Source of the DNA: Arenimonas sp. | GTDB lineage: Bacteria > Pseudomonadota > Gammaproteobacteria > Xanthomonadales > Xanthomonadaceae | Assembly: GCF_022842045.1 (NCBI RefSeq) | Contig: NZ_JALHQI010000022.1 | Coordinates: 1 to 42,399 of the forward strand | Length of the DNA: 42,399 nucleotides | Direction of reading: 5' to 3' | Shown here: positions 26,836 to 35,949 of the stretch, in pieces | How the letters are laid out: every line of letters starts with the position of its first letter | Numbering within the stretch: the stretch's first letter is position 1 | Program-made: the position numbers and the translations under genes | Notes under the pieces: model-generated | Told to the model about the DNA's origin: nothing | The model's database searches: none | The model's input: the letters and a program-made list of their open reading frames with translations, nothing else

Positions 26836-26874
26836 ACCCATGGCGCCGGCCCCGGCGCCGGAGCCACGACCCGC

Positions 26875-28179
26875 ATGAAGAACGCCCTGACCCTCCTCCT
26901 CGCCGGCCTGCTGGCCCTGGGCTCCGCCCTCGCCCCGACCCCGGCGCTGGCCCAGGACACCACGCCGCTGGACAGCATCGTTGCCGTCGTCGACGAGGAG
27001 GTGATCCTGCGCAGTGAACTCGACCGCGCCGTGGGCAACATCCTGGCCCAGTACGCCAACCAGCCCGGCCAGCTGCCGCCGCGCGACATCCTCGAGCGCC
27101 AGGTGCTCGACCGCCTGGTGCTGATGCGCCTGCAGCTGGTGCGCGCCCGCGACAACGGCATCCGCGTCAGCGACGGCGAGCTCAACCAGGCCATCCAGGC
27201 CGTCGCCGCCCGCAACCGCATGACCCAGGACCAGCTTCGCACCCGCCTGCTGCAGGACGGCCTGGGCTACGAGGAATTCCGCAACAGCCTGCGCGAGGAG
27301 CTGATGCTCGAGCGCCTGCGCCAGAGCTACGTCCAGTCGCGCGTGCAGGTCAGCGAGGCCGAAGTGGACCAGCTGCTCGCCGTGCGCGAGATGGGCGGCC
27401 CCGAAGTTCGCCTGTCCAACATCCTGGTCGCCCTGCCCGATGGCGCAACCCCGGAGCAGATCGCCACCGCCGAGCGCAAGATCGCCGGCATCCGCGAAGT
27501 GATCATGCGGGGCGAACTCGACTTCCGCGCCGCCGCGATCCGCTACTCCGACGCCTCGAACGCCCTCGAGGGCGGCGATATCGGCTGGCGCGGCTACGAC
27601 GCCCTGCCGCAGAACTACGTCGGCATGATCCGGGCCATGTCGCCGGGCGAGATCAGCCAGCCGCTGCGCGGCCCGAGCGGCTACCAGCTGGTGCAGCTGG
27701 TCGAGACCCGCGAAGCCGGCCGCCAGACCGCCATCGAATACAACGCCCAGGGCATCCTGGTGCGCCCGACGCCGACCCTGCCGCCGGAGGCCGCGCGCCA
27801 GAAGATCGAGGACCTGCACCGGCGCCTCGTCGCCGGCGAGGACTTCGCCACCCTGGCCCGCGAGAATTCCGACGACACCCTGACCCGCGCCGACGGCGGC
27901 GACATGGGCTGGTTCGCGATCAACGCCTGGGGCGCCGCGATCGGCAGCCAGATCCAGCAGCTGGCCGACGGCGAACTGTCCGCGCCCTTCCAGAGCGACA
28001 GCGGCTGGCACGTCATCCGCCGCCTGGGCGTGCGCGAGCAGGACGTCACCGAGCTCAACCGCCGCAACCAGGCCCGCGAAGTCATCGGCACGCGCAAGGC
28101 CGAGGAAGAGTTCGAGCGCTTCCTGCGCCAGCTGCGGTCCGAGGCCTACGTCGAGACGCGCCTCGCGGCCGCGGGCTGA
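26875..28179 (+). CDS. surA: Periplasmic chaperone and peptidyl-prolyl isomerase SurA
   Basis: The 434-residue protein has a signal peptide (MKNALTLLLAGLLALGSALA, cleavage after ALA near residue 26). The chaperone N-domain (~30-175) starts DSIVAVVDEEVILRSELDRA, as in E. coli. Two parvulin domains follow (~180-285, beginning VRLSNILVALP, and ~298-400, with ILVRPTPTLPP and DLGWF-type segment GGDMGWFAI), then a C-terminal strand-helix that completes the chaperone core. SurA escorts outer-membrane porins, including LptD, across the periplasm, which fits its position 39 bases after lptD. Confidence 0.96.
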   Translation: MKNALTLLLAGLLALGSALAPTPALAQDTTPLDSIVAVVDEEVILRSELDRAVGNILAQYANQPGQLPPRDILERQVLDRLVLMRLQLVRARDNGIRVSDGELNQAIQAVAARNRMTQDQLRTRLLQDGLGYEEFRNSLREELMLERLRQSYVQSRVQVSEAEVDQLLAVREMGGPEVRLSNILVALPDGATPEQIATAERKIAGIREVIMRGELDFRAAAIRYSDASNALEGGDIGWRGYDALPQNYVGMIRAMSPGEISQPLRGPSGYQLVQLVETREAGRQTAIEYNAQGILVRPTPTLPPEAARQKIEDLHRRLVAGEDFATLARENSDDTLTRADGGDMGWFAINAWGAAIGSQIQQLADGELSAPFQSDSGWHVIRRLGVREQDVTELNRRNQAREVIGTRKAEEEFERFLRQLRSEAYVETRLAAAG

Positions 28180-28184
28180 GCCCC

Positions 28185-29156
28185 GTGCGGACCCGGCTGG
28201 CCCTGGTTCCTGGTGAGCCGGCCGGCATCGGGCCCGAGCTCTGCGTCCGGCTGGCCCAACGGCCGCCGGATGCCTCCCTGGTCGCCTACGCCGACCCCGA
28301 TGCCCTGCTGGCCGCCGCGGCGGCGCTGGGCCTGCCCCTGCGCCTGCTCGATCCCGACCGCGACGCCGGCGCGGGCGAGCTGGCCCTGCAGCCGGTGCGC
28401 CAGGCCCATGCCACCCGCTTCGGCCAGCCGGACCCGGCCAACGCCCCGGCCGTCATCGCGGCCCTGCACCAGGCCGGCGCCGCCTGCCTGGCCGGCACCC
28501 TGGACGGGCTGGTCACCGGGCCGGTGCACAAGGCCAGCATCAACGCCGGCGGCATCGCCTACACCGGCACCACCGAGCTGCTGGCCGCGCAGGCCGGCGT
28601 CGAGGTGGTGATGATGCTGGCCAACCCCCGCCTCCGCGTCGCCCTGGCCACCACCCACCTGCCGCTGCGCCTCGTGCCCGACGCCATCACCCGCGACGGC
28701 ATCCGACGCACCCTGCGCATCCTGCACGCTGCCCTTCGCCGCGACTTCGGCCTGGACGCCCCGCGCATCGCCGTGCTGGGCCTGAACCCGCACGCCGGCG
28801 AGGACGGCCACCTCGGCCGCGAGGAGCTCGACACGATCATCCCCGTGCTCGAAGCGCTGCGCGCCGAGGGGCTGCAGCTCGAAGGCCCGCTGCCCGCCGA
28901 CACCGCCTTCCTGCCGCAGAAGCTGGCCGGCTACGACGCGGTGCTGGCGATGTACCACGACCAGGGGCTGCCCGTGCTCAAGCACTCGGGTTTCGAGCAG
29001 GCCGTGAACATCACGCTGGGCCTGCCCTACCCGCGCGTGGCCGTGGACCACGGCACGGCGCTCGACCTCGCCGGCCGCGGCAGCGCCGATCCGTCCAGCC
29101 TGTTCGCCGCCAGCGCGCTGTGCGCGCGGCTCGCCCGCCACCGGAGGCCCGCATGA
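28185..29156 (+). CDS. pdxA: 4-hydroxythreonine-4-phosphate dehydrogenase PdxA
   Basis: The 323-residue protein starts at GTG 28185, five bases after surA. Family motifs are clear: LALVPGEPAGIGPEL at the N-terminus, GLVTGPVHKASINAGG, YTGTTELLAAQ, GLNPHAGEDGHLG, MYHDQGLPVLK and VDHGTALDLAG. These include the metal-binding His residues. PdxA oxidises 4-phosphohydroxy-threonine in the deoxyxylulose-5-phosphate-dependent pyridoxal phosphate pathway. Its TGA overlaps the rsmA ATG (ATGA), so the two are coupled, as in many gammaproteobacteria. Confidence 0.96.
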   Translation: MRTRLALVPGEPAGIGPELCVRLAQRPPDASLVAYADPDALLAAAAALGLPLRLLDPDRDAGAGELALQPVRQAHATRFGQPDPANAPAVIAALHQAGAACLAGTLDGLVTGPVHKASINAGGIAYTGTTELLAAQAGVEVVMMLANPRLRVALATTHLPLRLVPDAITRDGIRRTLRILHAALRRDFGLDAPRIAVLGLNPHAGEDGHLGREELDTIIPVLEALRAEGLQLEGPLPADTAFLPQKLAGYDAVLAMYHDQGLPVLKHSGFEQAVNITLGLPYPRVAVDHGTALDLAGRGSADPSSLFAASALCARLARHRRPA

Positions 29157-29965
29157 GCCACTTCAAGGCACCGCCCAAGAAGAACCTCGGCCAGCACTTC
29201 CTGGCCGACCGAAGCTACATCGACCGCATCGTGATGGCGGTGAACCTGAAGCCGGGCGACCGCCTGGTCGAGATCGGCCCGGGCCAGGGCGCGATCACCT
29301 TCCCGCTGCTGCGCAAGCACGGCGAGCTGACGGTGATCGAGTTCGACCGCGACCTGATCACGCCGCTGATGGAGGCCTCCGAGGGCGTGGGCCGGCTGAC
29401 GATCATCCACAAGGACGTGCTGCAGGTGGACTTCAGCAAGCTGGCCGGCGACGAAGGCCCGCTGCGCCTGGTCGGCAACCTGCCCTACAACATCTCCTCG
29501 CCGATCCTCTTCCACGCGCTCGAACACGCCGGCGCGGTGCAGGACATGCACTTCATGCTGCAGAAGGAAGTGGTGGACCGCATGGCCGCCGATCCCGGCA
29601 GCAAGGTCTACGGGCGCCTGAGCGTGATGCTGCAGGCCTACTGCAGCGTCACCTCGCTGTTCGACGTGCCGCCGGGCGCGTTCCGGCCGCCACCGAAGGT
29701 GGACTCGGCGGTGGTGCGGCTGGTGCCCAAGCCGGCGGCGGACATCGGCATCGCCGACCCGGCGCTGTTCGAGCGGGTGGTGCGCGATGCCTTCGGCCAG
29801 CGCCGCAAGACCCTGCGCAACGCGCTCTCCCAGGTTTGCACCGGCGCCGACATCGAGGCCGCGGGCCTGCGCCCGGACGCCCGCGCCGAGCAGCTGGCGG
29901 TTGCGGATTTCGTGCGACTGGCGCAATTCCTCGGTGCGCTGCCCCCGGCCGACCGTCCTGCGTAG
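29153..29965 (+). CDS. rsmA: 16S rRNA (adenine-1518/1519-N6)-dimethyltransferase RsmA (KsgA)
   Basis: The 270-residue protein opens with KKNLGQHFLADRSYIDRIV and has the AdoMet-binding VEIGPGQGAITFPLL and catalytic NLPYNISSPI (NLPY motif). A C-terminal helical domain with FRPPPKVDSAVVRL follows. It dimethylates A1518 and A1519 late in 30S assembly; loss gives kasugamycin resistance. The ATG at 29153-29155 overlaps the pdxA stop. A longer reading from 29120 would begin inside pdxA without family similarity. Confidence 0.97.
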   Translation: MSHFKAPPKKNLGQHFLADRSYIDRIVMAVNLKPGDRLVEIGPGQGAITFPLLRKHGELTVIEFDRDLITPLMEASEGVGRLTIIHKDVLQVDFSKLAGDEGPLRLVGNLPYNISSPILFHALEHAGAVQDMHFMLQKEVVDRMAADPGSKVYGRLSVMLQAYCSVTSLFDVPPGAFRPPPKVDSAVVRLVPKPAADIGIADPALFERVVRDAFGQRRKTLRNALSQVCTGADIEAAGLRPDARAEQLAVADFVRLAQFLGALPPADRPA

Positions 29966-29974
29966 AATGGCGGC

Positions 29975-30355
29975 ATGGAATCCCCGCAGCACGCCATCGA
30001 GGTGATCGTCGCCACCCGCTTCCTCGAGGACCAGTCGATCCCCGAGGACGACCGCTACGTCTTTGCCTACACCATCCGCATCGTGAACCTGGGCGAGGTG
30101 CCGGCCCGCCTGCTCAGCCGCCACTGGATCATCACCGACGCCAACGGCAAGGTGCAGGAGGTCCGCGGCGAGGGCGTGGTGGGCGAGCAGCCCTGGCTGC
30201 GGCCGGGCGAGCACTTCGAGTACACCTCGGGCGCCGTGCTCGAGACCCCGCTGGGCACCATGCACGGCAGCTACCAGATGCTGGCCGACGACGGCACCTC
30301 GTTCGATGCGTTGATCGACCCGTTCACCCTGTCCATCCCGCGGACCCTGCACTGA
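29975..30355 (+). CDS. apaG: ApaG (Co2+/Mg2+ efflux-associated FN3-like protein)
   Basis: The 126-residue protein matches ApaG. The all-beta fold shows [60 protein letters not shown] and [10 protein letters not shown]. The family has a fibronectin-III-like structure. Its function is unsettled; Salmonella CorD, a homologue, affects cobalt and magnesium flux. It sits 9 bases after rsmA and 1 base before apaH, the usual order. TAGAAT at 29963-29968, which contains the rsmA stop, could be a -10 box only 6 bases before the ATG and so would give a nearly leaderless internal transcript. Confidence 0.95.
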   Translation: MESPQHAIEVIVATRFLEDQSIPEDDRYVFAYTIRIVNLGEVPARLLSRHWIITDANGKVQEVRGEGVVGEQPWLRPGEHFEYTSGAVLETPLGTMHGSYQMLADDGTSFDALIDPFTLSIPRTLH

Positions 30356-30356
30356 C

Positions 30357-31202
30357 ATGGCCACCTACGCCATCGGCGACGTGCAGGGCTGCTACGACGC
30401 GCTGCAGCGCCTGCTCGAAAAGATCCGCTTCGACCCGGCGGCCGATCGCCTGTGGTTCTGCGGCGACCTGGTCAACCGCGGCGGCCAGTCGCTCGAAACG
30501 CTGCGCCTGATCCACTCGCTGGCCATCCACAGCACCATCGTGCTGGGCAACCACGACCTCTCGCTGCTGGCCATCTCCACCCGCCGCGAGGCCGACCAGC
30601 GCAAGGTCAACCCGGACCTGCAGCGCGTGCTGTTCGCCGACGACCACGAGGTGCTGATCGGCTGGCTGCGCCGGCAGAAGCTCTTCCACGTCGACCGCAC
30701 GCTGGGCTTCGCGATGGTGCACGCCGGCCTCGCGCCGAAGTGGACCATCAGCCTGGCCGAGGCGCGTGCCCGCGAGGTCGAGGAAAAACTGCAGGGCGAC
30801 GGGTTCTTCAAGCTGGTCAAGAACATGTACGGCGACAAGCCGGCCTGGTCGCCCAAGCTCACCGGCGTCGACCGGCACCGGGCGATCATCAATGTCTTCA
30901 CCCGCCTGCGCTACTGCACGCCGGCCGGCCGCATCGGTTTCGAGGACAAGGGCCGGCCGGGCACCCAGAAGCCGGGCATGTACCCGTGGTTCGAAGTGCC
31001 GGGCCACGCCACCCGCGAGCTGCCCCTGGTCTGCGGGCACTGGTCGACCCTGGGCTTGTTCATGGGGCTGGGCGTGTATGCCATCGACACCGGCGCGGTC
31101 TGGGGCGGCAAGCTCACCGCGATGGAGCTGGGCCCCGAGCTGCGCCTGCACCAGGTTGCCGGCCGCGACCCCCCGGACGGCAGTCCCCGCGGCGACGACT
31201 GA
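30357..31202 (+). CDS. apaH: Bis(5'-nucleosyl)-tetraphosphatase, symmetrical (ApaH)
   Basis: The 281-residue protein is a calcineurin-type metallophosphatase with the classic motifs: YAIGDVQGCYDAL, WFCGDLVNRGGQSLE and IVLGNHDLSLLA. MVHAGLAPKW and a C-terminal His in VCGHWSTLGL follow. ApaH splits Ap4A symmetrically into two ADP and, in E. coli, also removes Np4 caps from RNA. It is the last gene of the lptD cluster. Its TGA lies in the loop of a T-tailed hairpin that should end the transcript. Confidence 0.96.
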   Translation: MATYAIGDVQGCYDALQRLLEKIRFDPAADRLWFCGDLVNRGGQSLETLRLIHSLAIHSTIVLGNHDLSLLAISTRREADQRKVNPDLQRVLFADDHEVLIGWLRRQKLFHVDRTLGFAMVHAGLAPKWTISLAEARAREVEEKLQGDGFFKLVKNMYGDKPAWSPKLTGVDRHRAIINVFTRLRYCTPAGRIGFEDKGRPGTQKPGMYPWFEVPGHATRELPLVCGHWSTLGLFMGLGVYAIDTGAVWGGKLTAMELGPELRLHQVAGRDPPDGSPRGDD

Positions 31203-31221
31203 GTCGCGTCGCCCCTTTTTT
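31191..31221 (+). terminator. Intrinsic terminator of the lptD-apaH cluster
   Basis: A 7-bp stem GGCGACG (31191-31197) / CGTCGCC (31207-31213) is followed by CC and a run of T residues at 31216-31221. The apaH stop codon (31200-31202) is inside the loop, so the terminator overlaps the end of the gene. Confidence 0.8.
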
Positions 31222-31285
31222 AGTGCAGGGCCTCGGTACTGGCCCAGTATGGTCTTGAGTCAGGCTGCAAAGGAGAAACCCACCC

Positions 31286-31756
31286 ATGAACCGATCCATC
31301 CCCGCCCTCGTGCTCGCCCTGTCGCTGCTCGCCCCGGCGGCCTTTGCCCAGCAGGGCGCCGATGCCGCGCAGAAGATGGTCGCGCTGCAGGCCGAGGTGG
31401 CCCAGGGCAAGCAGGCCTACATCTCGCGCCAGCTGGCGATGGACCCGGCCGAGCAGGCCGCGTTCTGGCCGGTCTACGACAAGGTCCAGGAGGAACTGGC
31501 CGAGCTCGCCGAGCGTCGCCGCGCCAACGCCGCCGCGGTGGCCTACGGCCTGCGCACCGAGCTCGATGAGGACGACGCCGAGGACCTGGCCGACGAGGCC
31601 GTGGCGATCGAAGTCGACCAGGCCAAGCTGATGGAGCGCACCTACCGCACGCTCAGCCGCGCCATCGCGCCGAAGAAGGCCCTGGCCTACGTGCAGGCCG
31701 AGGCTCGCCTGGCCACCCTGCAGCGCTACGAGATCGCGGGCAGCCAGCTGCCCTGA
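31286..31756 (+). CDS. Small periplasmic helical protein, function unknown (Spy/CpxP-like layout)
   Basis: The 156-residue protein starts with a clear signal peptide (MNRSIPALVLALSLLAPAAF, cleavage after AFA near residue 21). The mature part is almost entirely helical and highly charged (QAEVAQGKQAYISRQLAMDP, then ELAELAERRRANAAAVAYGL, ELDEDDAEDLADEAVAIEVD). The general plan of a small all-helical periplasmic protein recalls Spy/CpxP-type chaperones, but I see no proper LTxxQ motif. The function is therefore not assigned. The gene has a strong ribosome-binding site (AAGGAG) and a possible -10 box TATGGT (31248-31253). It follows the apaH terminator, so it is probably transcribed on its own. 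Confidence 0.85.
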   Translation: MNRSIPALVLALSLLAPAAFAQQGADAAQKMVALQAEVAQGKQAYISRQLAMDPAEQAAFWPVYDKVQEELAELAERRRANAAAVAYGLRTELDEDDAEDLADEAVAIEVDQAKLMERTYRTLSRAIAPKKALAYVQAEARLATLQRYEIAGSQLP

Positions 31757-31764
31757 TCCGCCCG

Positions 31765-31787
31765 CCGGCGCCGCTCAGCGGCGCCGG
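31765..31787. terminator. GC-rich hairpin between convergent genes, with the folA stop in its loop
   Basis: A perfect 10-bp stem CCGGCGCCGC / GCGGCGCCGG encloses a 3-base TCA loop that is the folA stop codon on the minus strand. It has no T-run on either strand, so it may stall rather than fully terminate transcription from both sides. Confidence 0.5.
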
Positions 31788-32263
31788 TACTCGACGAACG
31801 CGAAGGCGAAGGCATGGCGCGCATCCGCGCCGTGCGCTTCCCGCGACACCACCTGCCAGTCCGCCGGGTCGAATGCGGGGAAGAACGCGTCGGCGGCGTC
31901 CACGGCGGTATCCACGTGCGTGAGGTGCATGCGCGTGGCCAGCGGCAGCGCCAGCGCATAGACCTCGCCGCCGCCGATCACCATCAGCTCGTCCGCGCCG
32001 CAAACCGCCTGCGCGCGCGCCAGCGAATCCACCGCCTCCATGCCGTCGAACGGCACCCGGCTGCCGCGCGTGAGCACGAGATTGCGCCGGCCCGGCAGCG
32101 CGCGACCCAGGGATTCCGCGGTCTTTCGCCCCATCAGCACCGGCTTTCCCAGGGTCAAGGCCTTGAAGTGCTTCAGGTCGTCGGGCAGCCGCCAGGGCAG
32201 GTCGTTGCCGCGGCCGATGGCGCCGGCGCGATCGAGCGCCGCCACCAGCACCAGCGCCGTCAC
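31775..32263 (-). CDS. folA: Dihydrofolate reductase
   Basis: The 162-residue protein is full-length DHFR. It shows [20 protein letters not shown] with the substrate-binding Asp in LPDDLKHFK, the NADPH-binding [19 protein letters not shown], and [19 protein letters not shown] regenerates tetrahydrofolate, which thymidylate synthase consumes as methylene-THF. The GTG start (32261-32263) overlaps the thyA stop, so the two are translationally coupled. This is the end of the dgkA-terC-lgt-thyA-folA run. Confidence 0.94.
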   Translation of the reverse strand: MTALVLVAALDRAGAIGRGNDLPWRLPDDLKHFKALTLGKPVLMGRKTAESLGRALPGRRNLVLTRGSRVPFDGMEAVDSLARAQAVCGADELMVIGGGEVYALALPLATRMHLTHVDTAVDAADAFFPAFDPADWQVVSREAHGADARHAFAFAFVEYRRR

Positions 32264-33054
32264 ACCGCCACCGGGGCCTTGATGGCCGGGTGCGGGTCGT
32301 AGCCTTCGATGGCGATGTCCTCGAAGCGCATCGTGAACAGGTCGGTGGCCTCCGGCGCCAGCACAAGGCTCGGCAGCGGCCGCGGCTCGCGCGACAGCTG
32401 TTCGCGGGCCTGGTCGAAGTGGTTGGTGTACAGGTGCGCGTCGCCCAGCGTGTGCACGAAGTCGCCCACGCCCAGCCCGCAATGGCGCGCCACCATGTGC
32501 GTGAGCAGCGCGTAGCTGGCGATGTTGAACGGCACGCCCAGGAAGATGTCGGCCGAGCGCTGGTAGAGCTGGCAGCTCAGCTTGCCGTTGGCGACGTAGA
32601 ACTGGAACATCGTGTGGCAGGGCTGCAGCGCCATCGCCGGCAGGTCGGCCACGTTCCAGGCGCTCACCACCAGCCGGCGCGAGTCGGGATTGCGCCGCAG
32701 TTCGTCCACCACGTTGCGCAGCTGGTCGATCTCGCGGCCGTCGGTGCCGGTCCAGCGCCGCCACTGCTTGCCGTAGACCGGGCCCAGCTCGCCGTCGGCG
32801 TTGGCCCATTCGTCCCAGATGCTGACCTTGTTCTCGCGCAGGTAGGCGATGTTCGTCTCGCCGCGGATGAACCACAGCAGCTCGTGGATGATCGAGCGCA
32901 GGTGCAGCTTCTTGGTGGTGACCAGCGGGAAGCCTTCCGACAGGTCGAAGCGCATCTGCCAGCCGAACACCGAGCGGGTGCCGGTGCCGGTGCGGTCGGC
33001 CTTTTCCGCGCCGTGTTCCAGCACGTGCCGCAGCAGTTCGAGGTACTGGCGCAT
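32260..33054 (-). CDS. thyA: Thymidylate synthase
   Basis: The 264-residue protein is identical in length to E. coli ThyA. Landmarks are [20 protein letters not shown], the folate-binding [20 protein letters not shown], the catalytic Cys146 in [11 protein letters not shown], and [18 protein letters not shown]. It methylates dUMP to dTMP. The ATG at 33052-33054 overlaps the lgt stop by one base (TGATG), and its own stop overlaps the folA start. The lgt-thyA-folA order with coupled starts is typical of gammaproteobacteria. Confidence 0.97.
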   Translation of the reverse strand: MRQYLELLRHVLEHGAEKADRTGTGTRSVFGWQMRFDLSEGFPLVTTKKLHLRSIIHELLWFIRGETNIAYLRENKVSIWDEWANADGELGPVYGKQWRRWTGTDGREIDQLRNVVDELRRNPDSRRLVVSAWNVADLPAMALQPCHTMFQFYVANGKLSCQLYQRSADIFLGVPFNIASYALLTHMVARHCGLGVGDFVHTLGDAHLYTNHFDQAREQLSREPRPLPSLVLAPEATDLFTMRFEDIAIEGYDPHPAIKAPVAV

Positions 33055-33944
33055 CAGGTCGGCTTCACGTTGGAAAGATCGGGCTGCAGGGTCGGCGCCG
33101 TGTGCGACTTCCAGAGCAGGAACAGGCCCAGCAGCACCAGCGGCAGCGACAGCACCTGGCCCATGGTCAGCCAGCCGAAGGCGAGGTAGCCGAGGTGGGC
33201 ATCGGGCTCGCGCACGAACTCCACCAGGAACCGGAACGACCCGTAGAGCAGCGCGAACAGCCCCGACACGGCGTAGCGCGGCCGCGGCTTGCGCGAGTAG
33301 AGCCACAGCGCCGCCATCAGCAGCACGCCCTCGAGGAAAGCCTGGTAGAGCTGCGAGGGATGCCGCGCGTAGGCGTCGAGCGCGCCGCTGGCGTGCAGCT
33401 GGCGCAGCTGCTCGACCGGCTGCACCGCCAGCTCGGCCGGCAGTGCGTCCGGGAACACCACGCCCCAGCCGCCGCCGGTGGGCTTGCCCCAGAGTTCGCC
33501 GCCGATGTAGTTGCCCAGCCGGCCGAAGCCCAGGCCCAGCGGGATCAGCGGCGCCACGAAGTCCATCACGTCGAAGAAGTGCCGGCGGTGCCTGCGCGTC
33601 CACCACGCCGCCGCCAGCATCACGCCCAGCAGGCCGCCGTGGAAGCTCATGCCGCCCTCGTTGATGCGCAGGATCATCAGCGGGTTGGCCAGGAACTCGT
33701 CGAAGACGTAGAACAGCACGTAGCCCACGCGCCCGCCCAGCACCACGCCGAGCATGCCGTAGAACAGCAGGTCGCCGAAGGCCTCCTCGTTGATGCCGGG
33801 CAGCCGGCCGCCGCGGATGCGCCGCGTGCCCAGCCACCAGGCGCCCAGGAAGGCCAGCAGGTACATCACGCCGTACCAGTGGATGCCGTGCGGCCAGAAA
33901 GGCAGCGGGACGGCGATCGGGTCGATGTCGTGCAGCAGGGTCAT
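33054..33944 (-). CDS. lgt: Prolipoprotein diacylglyceryl transferase Lgt
   Basis: The 296-residue polytopic inner-membrane protein carries the Lgt signature [30 protein letters not shown] with the essential His, and [12 protein letters not shown]. About seven helices are expected. Lgt transfers diacylglycerol from phosphatidylglycerol to the lipobox Cys of prolipoproteins, the first lipoprotein maturation step. It lies 27 bases after the terC-like gene and overlaps thyA by one base. Confidence 0.96.
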   Translation of the reverse strand: MTLLHDIDPIAVPLPFWPHGIHWYGVMYLLAFLGAWWLGTRRIRGGRLPGINEEAFGDLLFYGMLGVVLGGRVGYVLFYVFDEFLANPLMILRINEGGMSFHGGLLGVMLAAAWWTRRHRRHFFDVMDFVAPLIPLGLGFGRLGNYIGGELWGKPTGGGWGVVFPDALPAELAVQPVEQLRQLHASGALDAYARHPSQLYQAFLEGVLLMAALWLYSRKPRPRYAVSGLFALLYGSFRFLVEFVREPDAHLGYLAFGWLTMGQVLSLPLVLLGLFLLWKSHTAPTLQPDLSNVKPT

Positions 33945-33971
33945 GCAGGCTCCGTCGGGGCGTGGCGGCGG

Positions 33972-34694
33972 CTAGGTTGGCCGTCGTTTCTTGCGCTGCG
34001 AGAGGATGTTCAGGGTCTCCACGCCGGCCGAGAAGGCCATCGCGAAGTACAGGAACTTGCGGTCGATGTGGTAATCGAAGCCGTCGGCCACCAGGGCCAC
34101 GCCGACCAGGATGATGAAGGTGAGCGCCAGCATCTTCACCGTCGGATGGCGGTCGATGAAGTCGCCGATCGGGTTGGCCGCGAACAGCATCACCGCCACC
34201 GCCATCAGGATCGCCGCCACCATCACCCAGCGGTTGTCGACCATGCCGACCGCGGTGATCACCGAGTCGAGCGAAAACACGATGTCGATCACCGCGATCT
34301 GCGCGATCACGTAGCCGAACACGGCGGAGGGCTTGGTGGTGATGTCTTCCTCGTCCTCGCGGCCCTCGACCGAGTCGTGGATCTCCATCGTGCCCTTGAC
34401 CAGCAGGAACAGGCCGCCGGCGATCAGCACCAGGTCGCGCACCGAGAAGTCCTGCCCGAACAGGCTGAACAGGTTGTGCTGCATGCTGGCCAGGAACGCC
34501 AGCGACAGTAGCAGCAGGATGCGGGTGACGCAGGCCAGCATCAGGCCGAAGCGGCGCGCCTTCGGGCGCTGCTCGGGCGGCAGCTTGCTCACCGCGATCG
34601 AGATGAAGACCAGGTTGTCGATGCCCAGCACGATCTCGAGCGTCGCCAGGGTGAGCAGCGCGATCCACAGTTCAGTGCTGAAAAGCCAATCCAT
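33972..34694 (-). CDS. TerC family integral membrane protein
   Basis: The 240-residue protein has about seven helices and the acidic TerC/YgdQ motifs in its first and fourth segments: [15 protein letters not shown] (Glu19, Asp26, Asn27) and [15 protein letters not shown]. The central acidic loop [11 protein letters not shown] is hydrophilic. The family is linked to tellurite resistance in plasmids and, in chromosomal forms, to manganese export and metal loading of secreted enzymes. The exact ion for this member is unknown. It lies 13 bases after dgkA and 27 bases before lgt. Confidence 0.92.
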   Translation of the reverse strand: MDWLFSTELWIALLTLATLEIVLGIDNLVFISIAVSKLPPEQRPKARRFGLMLACVTRILLLLSLAFLASMQHNLFSLFGQDFSVRDLVLIAGGLFLLVKGTMEIHDSVEGREDEEDITTKPSAVFGYVIAQIAVIDIVFSLDSVITAVGMVDNRWVMVAAILMAVAVMLFAANPIGDFIDRHPTVKMLALTFIILVGVALVADGFDYHIDRKFLYFAMAFSAGVETLNILSQRKKRRPT

Positions 34695-34707
34695 CGCGCA
34701 GCAGCCT

Positions 34708-35091
34708 TTAGAGATAACGGGGGCCGAGGATCAATCCCCAGCACAGCAGCACGTTCATGTCGGCCAGGAACACCGCCGCCGAGCCCATGTCCTTGGCGCG
34801 GCCCGCGAGCTCGTGGTGTTCGGCGCCCCAGCGGTCCACGACCGCCTCGACCGCCGAGTTGAGCACCTCGACCACCAGCACGCCCAACAGCGAGCCGACC
34901 AGCAGGGCGCGTTCGACGCCATCGGCGCCGAGCCAGAGGCCCAGCGGCGCCAGCACCACGAACAGATAGACCTCGAGCCGGAAGGAGGACTCGAGCTGCC
35001 AGCAGGCACGCAGGCCCTGCAGCGACCACACGAACGCGTTCCAGACCCGGAACGGGCTGCGCGGCGCGTGGCTGCCGTTGCTGTCGGCCAT
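34708..35091 (-). CDS. dgkA: Diacylglycerol kinase DgkA
   Basis: The 127-residue protein matches bacterial DgkA. It has a short N-terminus, three membrane helices (~43-58, ~63-80, ~107-122), the catalytic segment VVEVLNSAVEAVVDRWG, and AKDMGSAAVFLADMN with metal-binding residues. DgkA phosphorylates diacylglycerol to phosphatidate, recycling lipid released during membrane-derived oligosaccharide or lipoprotein synthesis. The latter fits its position upstream of lgt. The ATG at 35089-35091 is preferred to an upstream in-frame extension across the promoter region. It is divergent from the DUF533 gene, 130 bases away. Confidence 0.93.
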   Translation of the reverse strand: MADSNGSHAPRSPFRVWNAFVWSLQGLRACWQLESSFRLEVYLFVVLAPLGLWLGADGVERALLVGSLLGVLVVEVLNSAVEAVVDRWGAEHHELAGRAKDMGSAAVFLADMNVLLCWGLILGPRYL

Positions 35092-35221
35092 CGGGGTCCC
35101 GGGGTGGAAGGGCGAGGGCCGCATTTTGACACATCCGCCCTGCCCGTCCGTCCCTGACCTTGTGCACTGGGGCGGGCCACCCCATTCTCGAAAACTCACC
35201 CCTGCGACCACGGAGCCGAAA

Positions 35222-35899
35222 ATGTTCAACCCCGAGCAACTGCTGGGCCAGCTGATGGGCGACGCGATGTCGGGCCAGCTGGGCGGCCGCAAGCGCAAGC
35301 GCTCAAAGTCCGGCCTGGGCGCCCTGCTGGGCGGCTCGGGCGGGATGTCCACCGCGACCAAGGCCAAGGTCGGCCTGGGCCTGCTGGGCGTGGCCTACGC
35401 GGCCTACCAGCACTACTCGCAGCAGGGCGGCGCCGCGACCCCGGCCCCGCAGCCGGTGATGGGCCCGGTTCCGCCGCCCGCGCCGCCGGCCGCCGGGGCG
35501 ATGCCGCCCCCGCCCCCGCCGGCCGTCAACCCGTCGCCGGCCCGGGTCGAGGAGGCCATGCACCTGCTGCGCGCCATGATCACCGCGGCCCACGCCGACG
35601 GCCTGATCGACGCCGACGAGCGCGAGGCCATCCTCGGCCGCGCCCGCCAGGCCGGCATGGACGCCGACAGCCTGCGGGCGCTCGACGCCGAGATCCGCGC
35701 GCCGCTCACGCTCGAACAGCTCACCGTGCGCACGCCGGCCGGCCAGCGCGCCGAGACCTATGCCGCAGCGCTGATCGCCATCACCGCCGACACCGCCGAG
35801 GAGCGTGCCTTCCTCGACAAGATGGCGGCGCAGCTGGAACTCGATGCCGCGACGCGGGCCGACATCCACGCCCAACTCGGCATCCCCGCCATGCCCTGA
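35222..35899 (+). CDS. DUF533/TerB-like protein
   Basis: The 225-residue protein has an N-terminal part with a basic stretch (GGRKRKRSKSG), a Gly/Leu-rich hydrophobic segment (~45-65: KVGLGLLGVAYAAYQ), a Pro/Ala linker (~75-105) and a C-terminal TerB-like helical domain (~108-220: MITAAHADGLIDADEREAIL, ERAFLDKMAAQLELD). This layout matches DUF533 (E. coli YebE), an envelope-stress-linked protein of unknown action; YebE is controlled by CpxR. A good GGAG ribosome-binding site precedes the ATG. The gene is followed 50 bases later by the AIM24 protein. Confidence 0.9.
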   Translation: MFNPEQLLGQLMGDAMSGQLGGRKRKRSKSGLGALLGGSGGMSTATKAKVGLGLLGVAYAAYQHYSQQGGAATPAPQPVMGPVPPPAPPAAGAMPPPPPPAVNPSPARVEEAMHLLRAMITAAHADGLIDADEREAILGRARQAGMDADSLRALDAEIRAPLTLEQLTVRTPAGQRAETYAAALIAITADTAEERAFLDKMAAQLELDAATRADIHAQLGIPAMP

Positions 35900-35949
35900 C
35901 ATTGTTCGGGACTGACGTCCTGATTCCTCCCCCCGCAACGGAGTACGCC

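Noticed and set aside
24085-28011. A 1308-codon open frame on the minus strand, opposite lptD and surA
   Set aside because: It is a high-GC artefact: the plus strand carries two unmistakable genes, and the antisense product is low-complexity (rich in A, G, H, Q, V, L) with no motifs.
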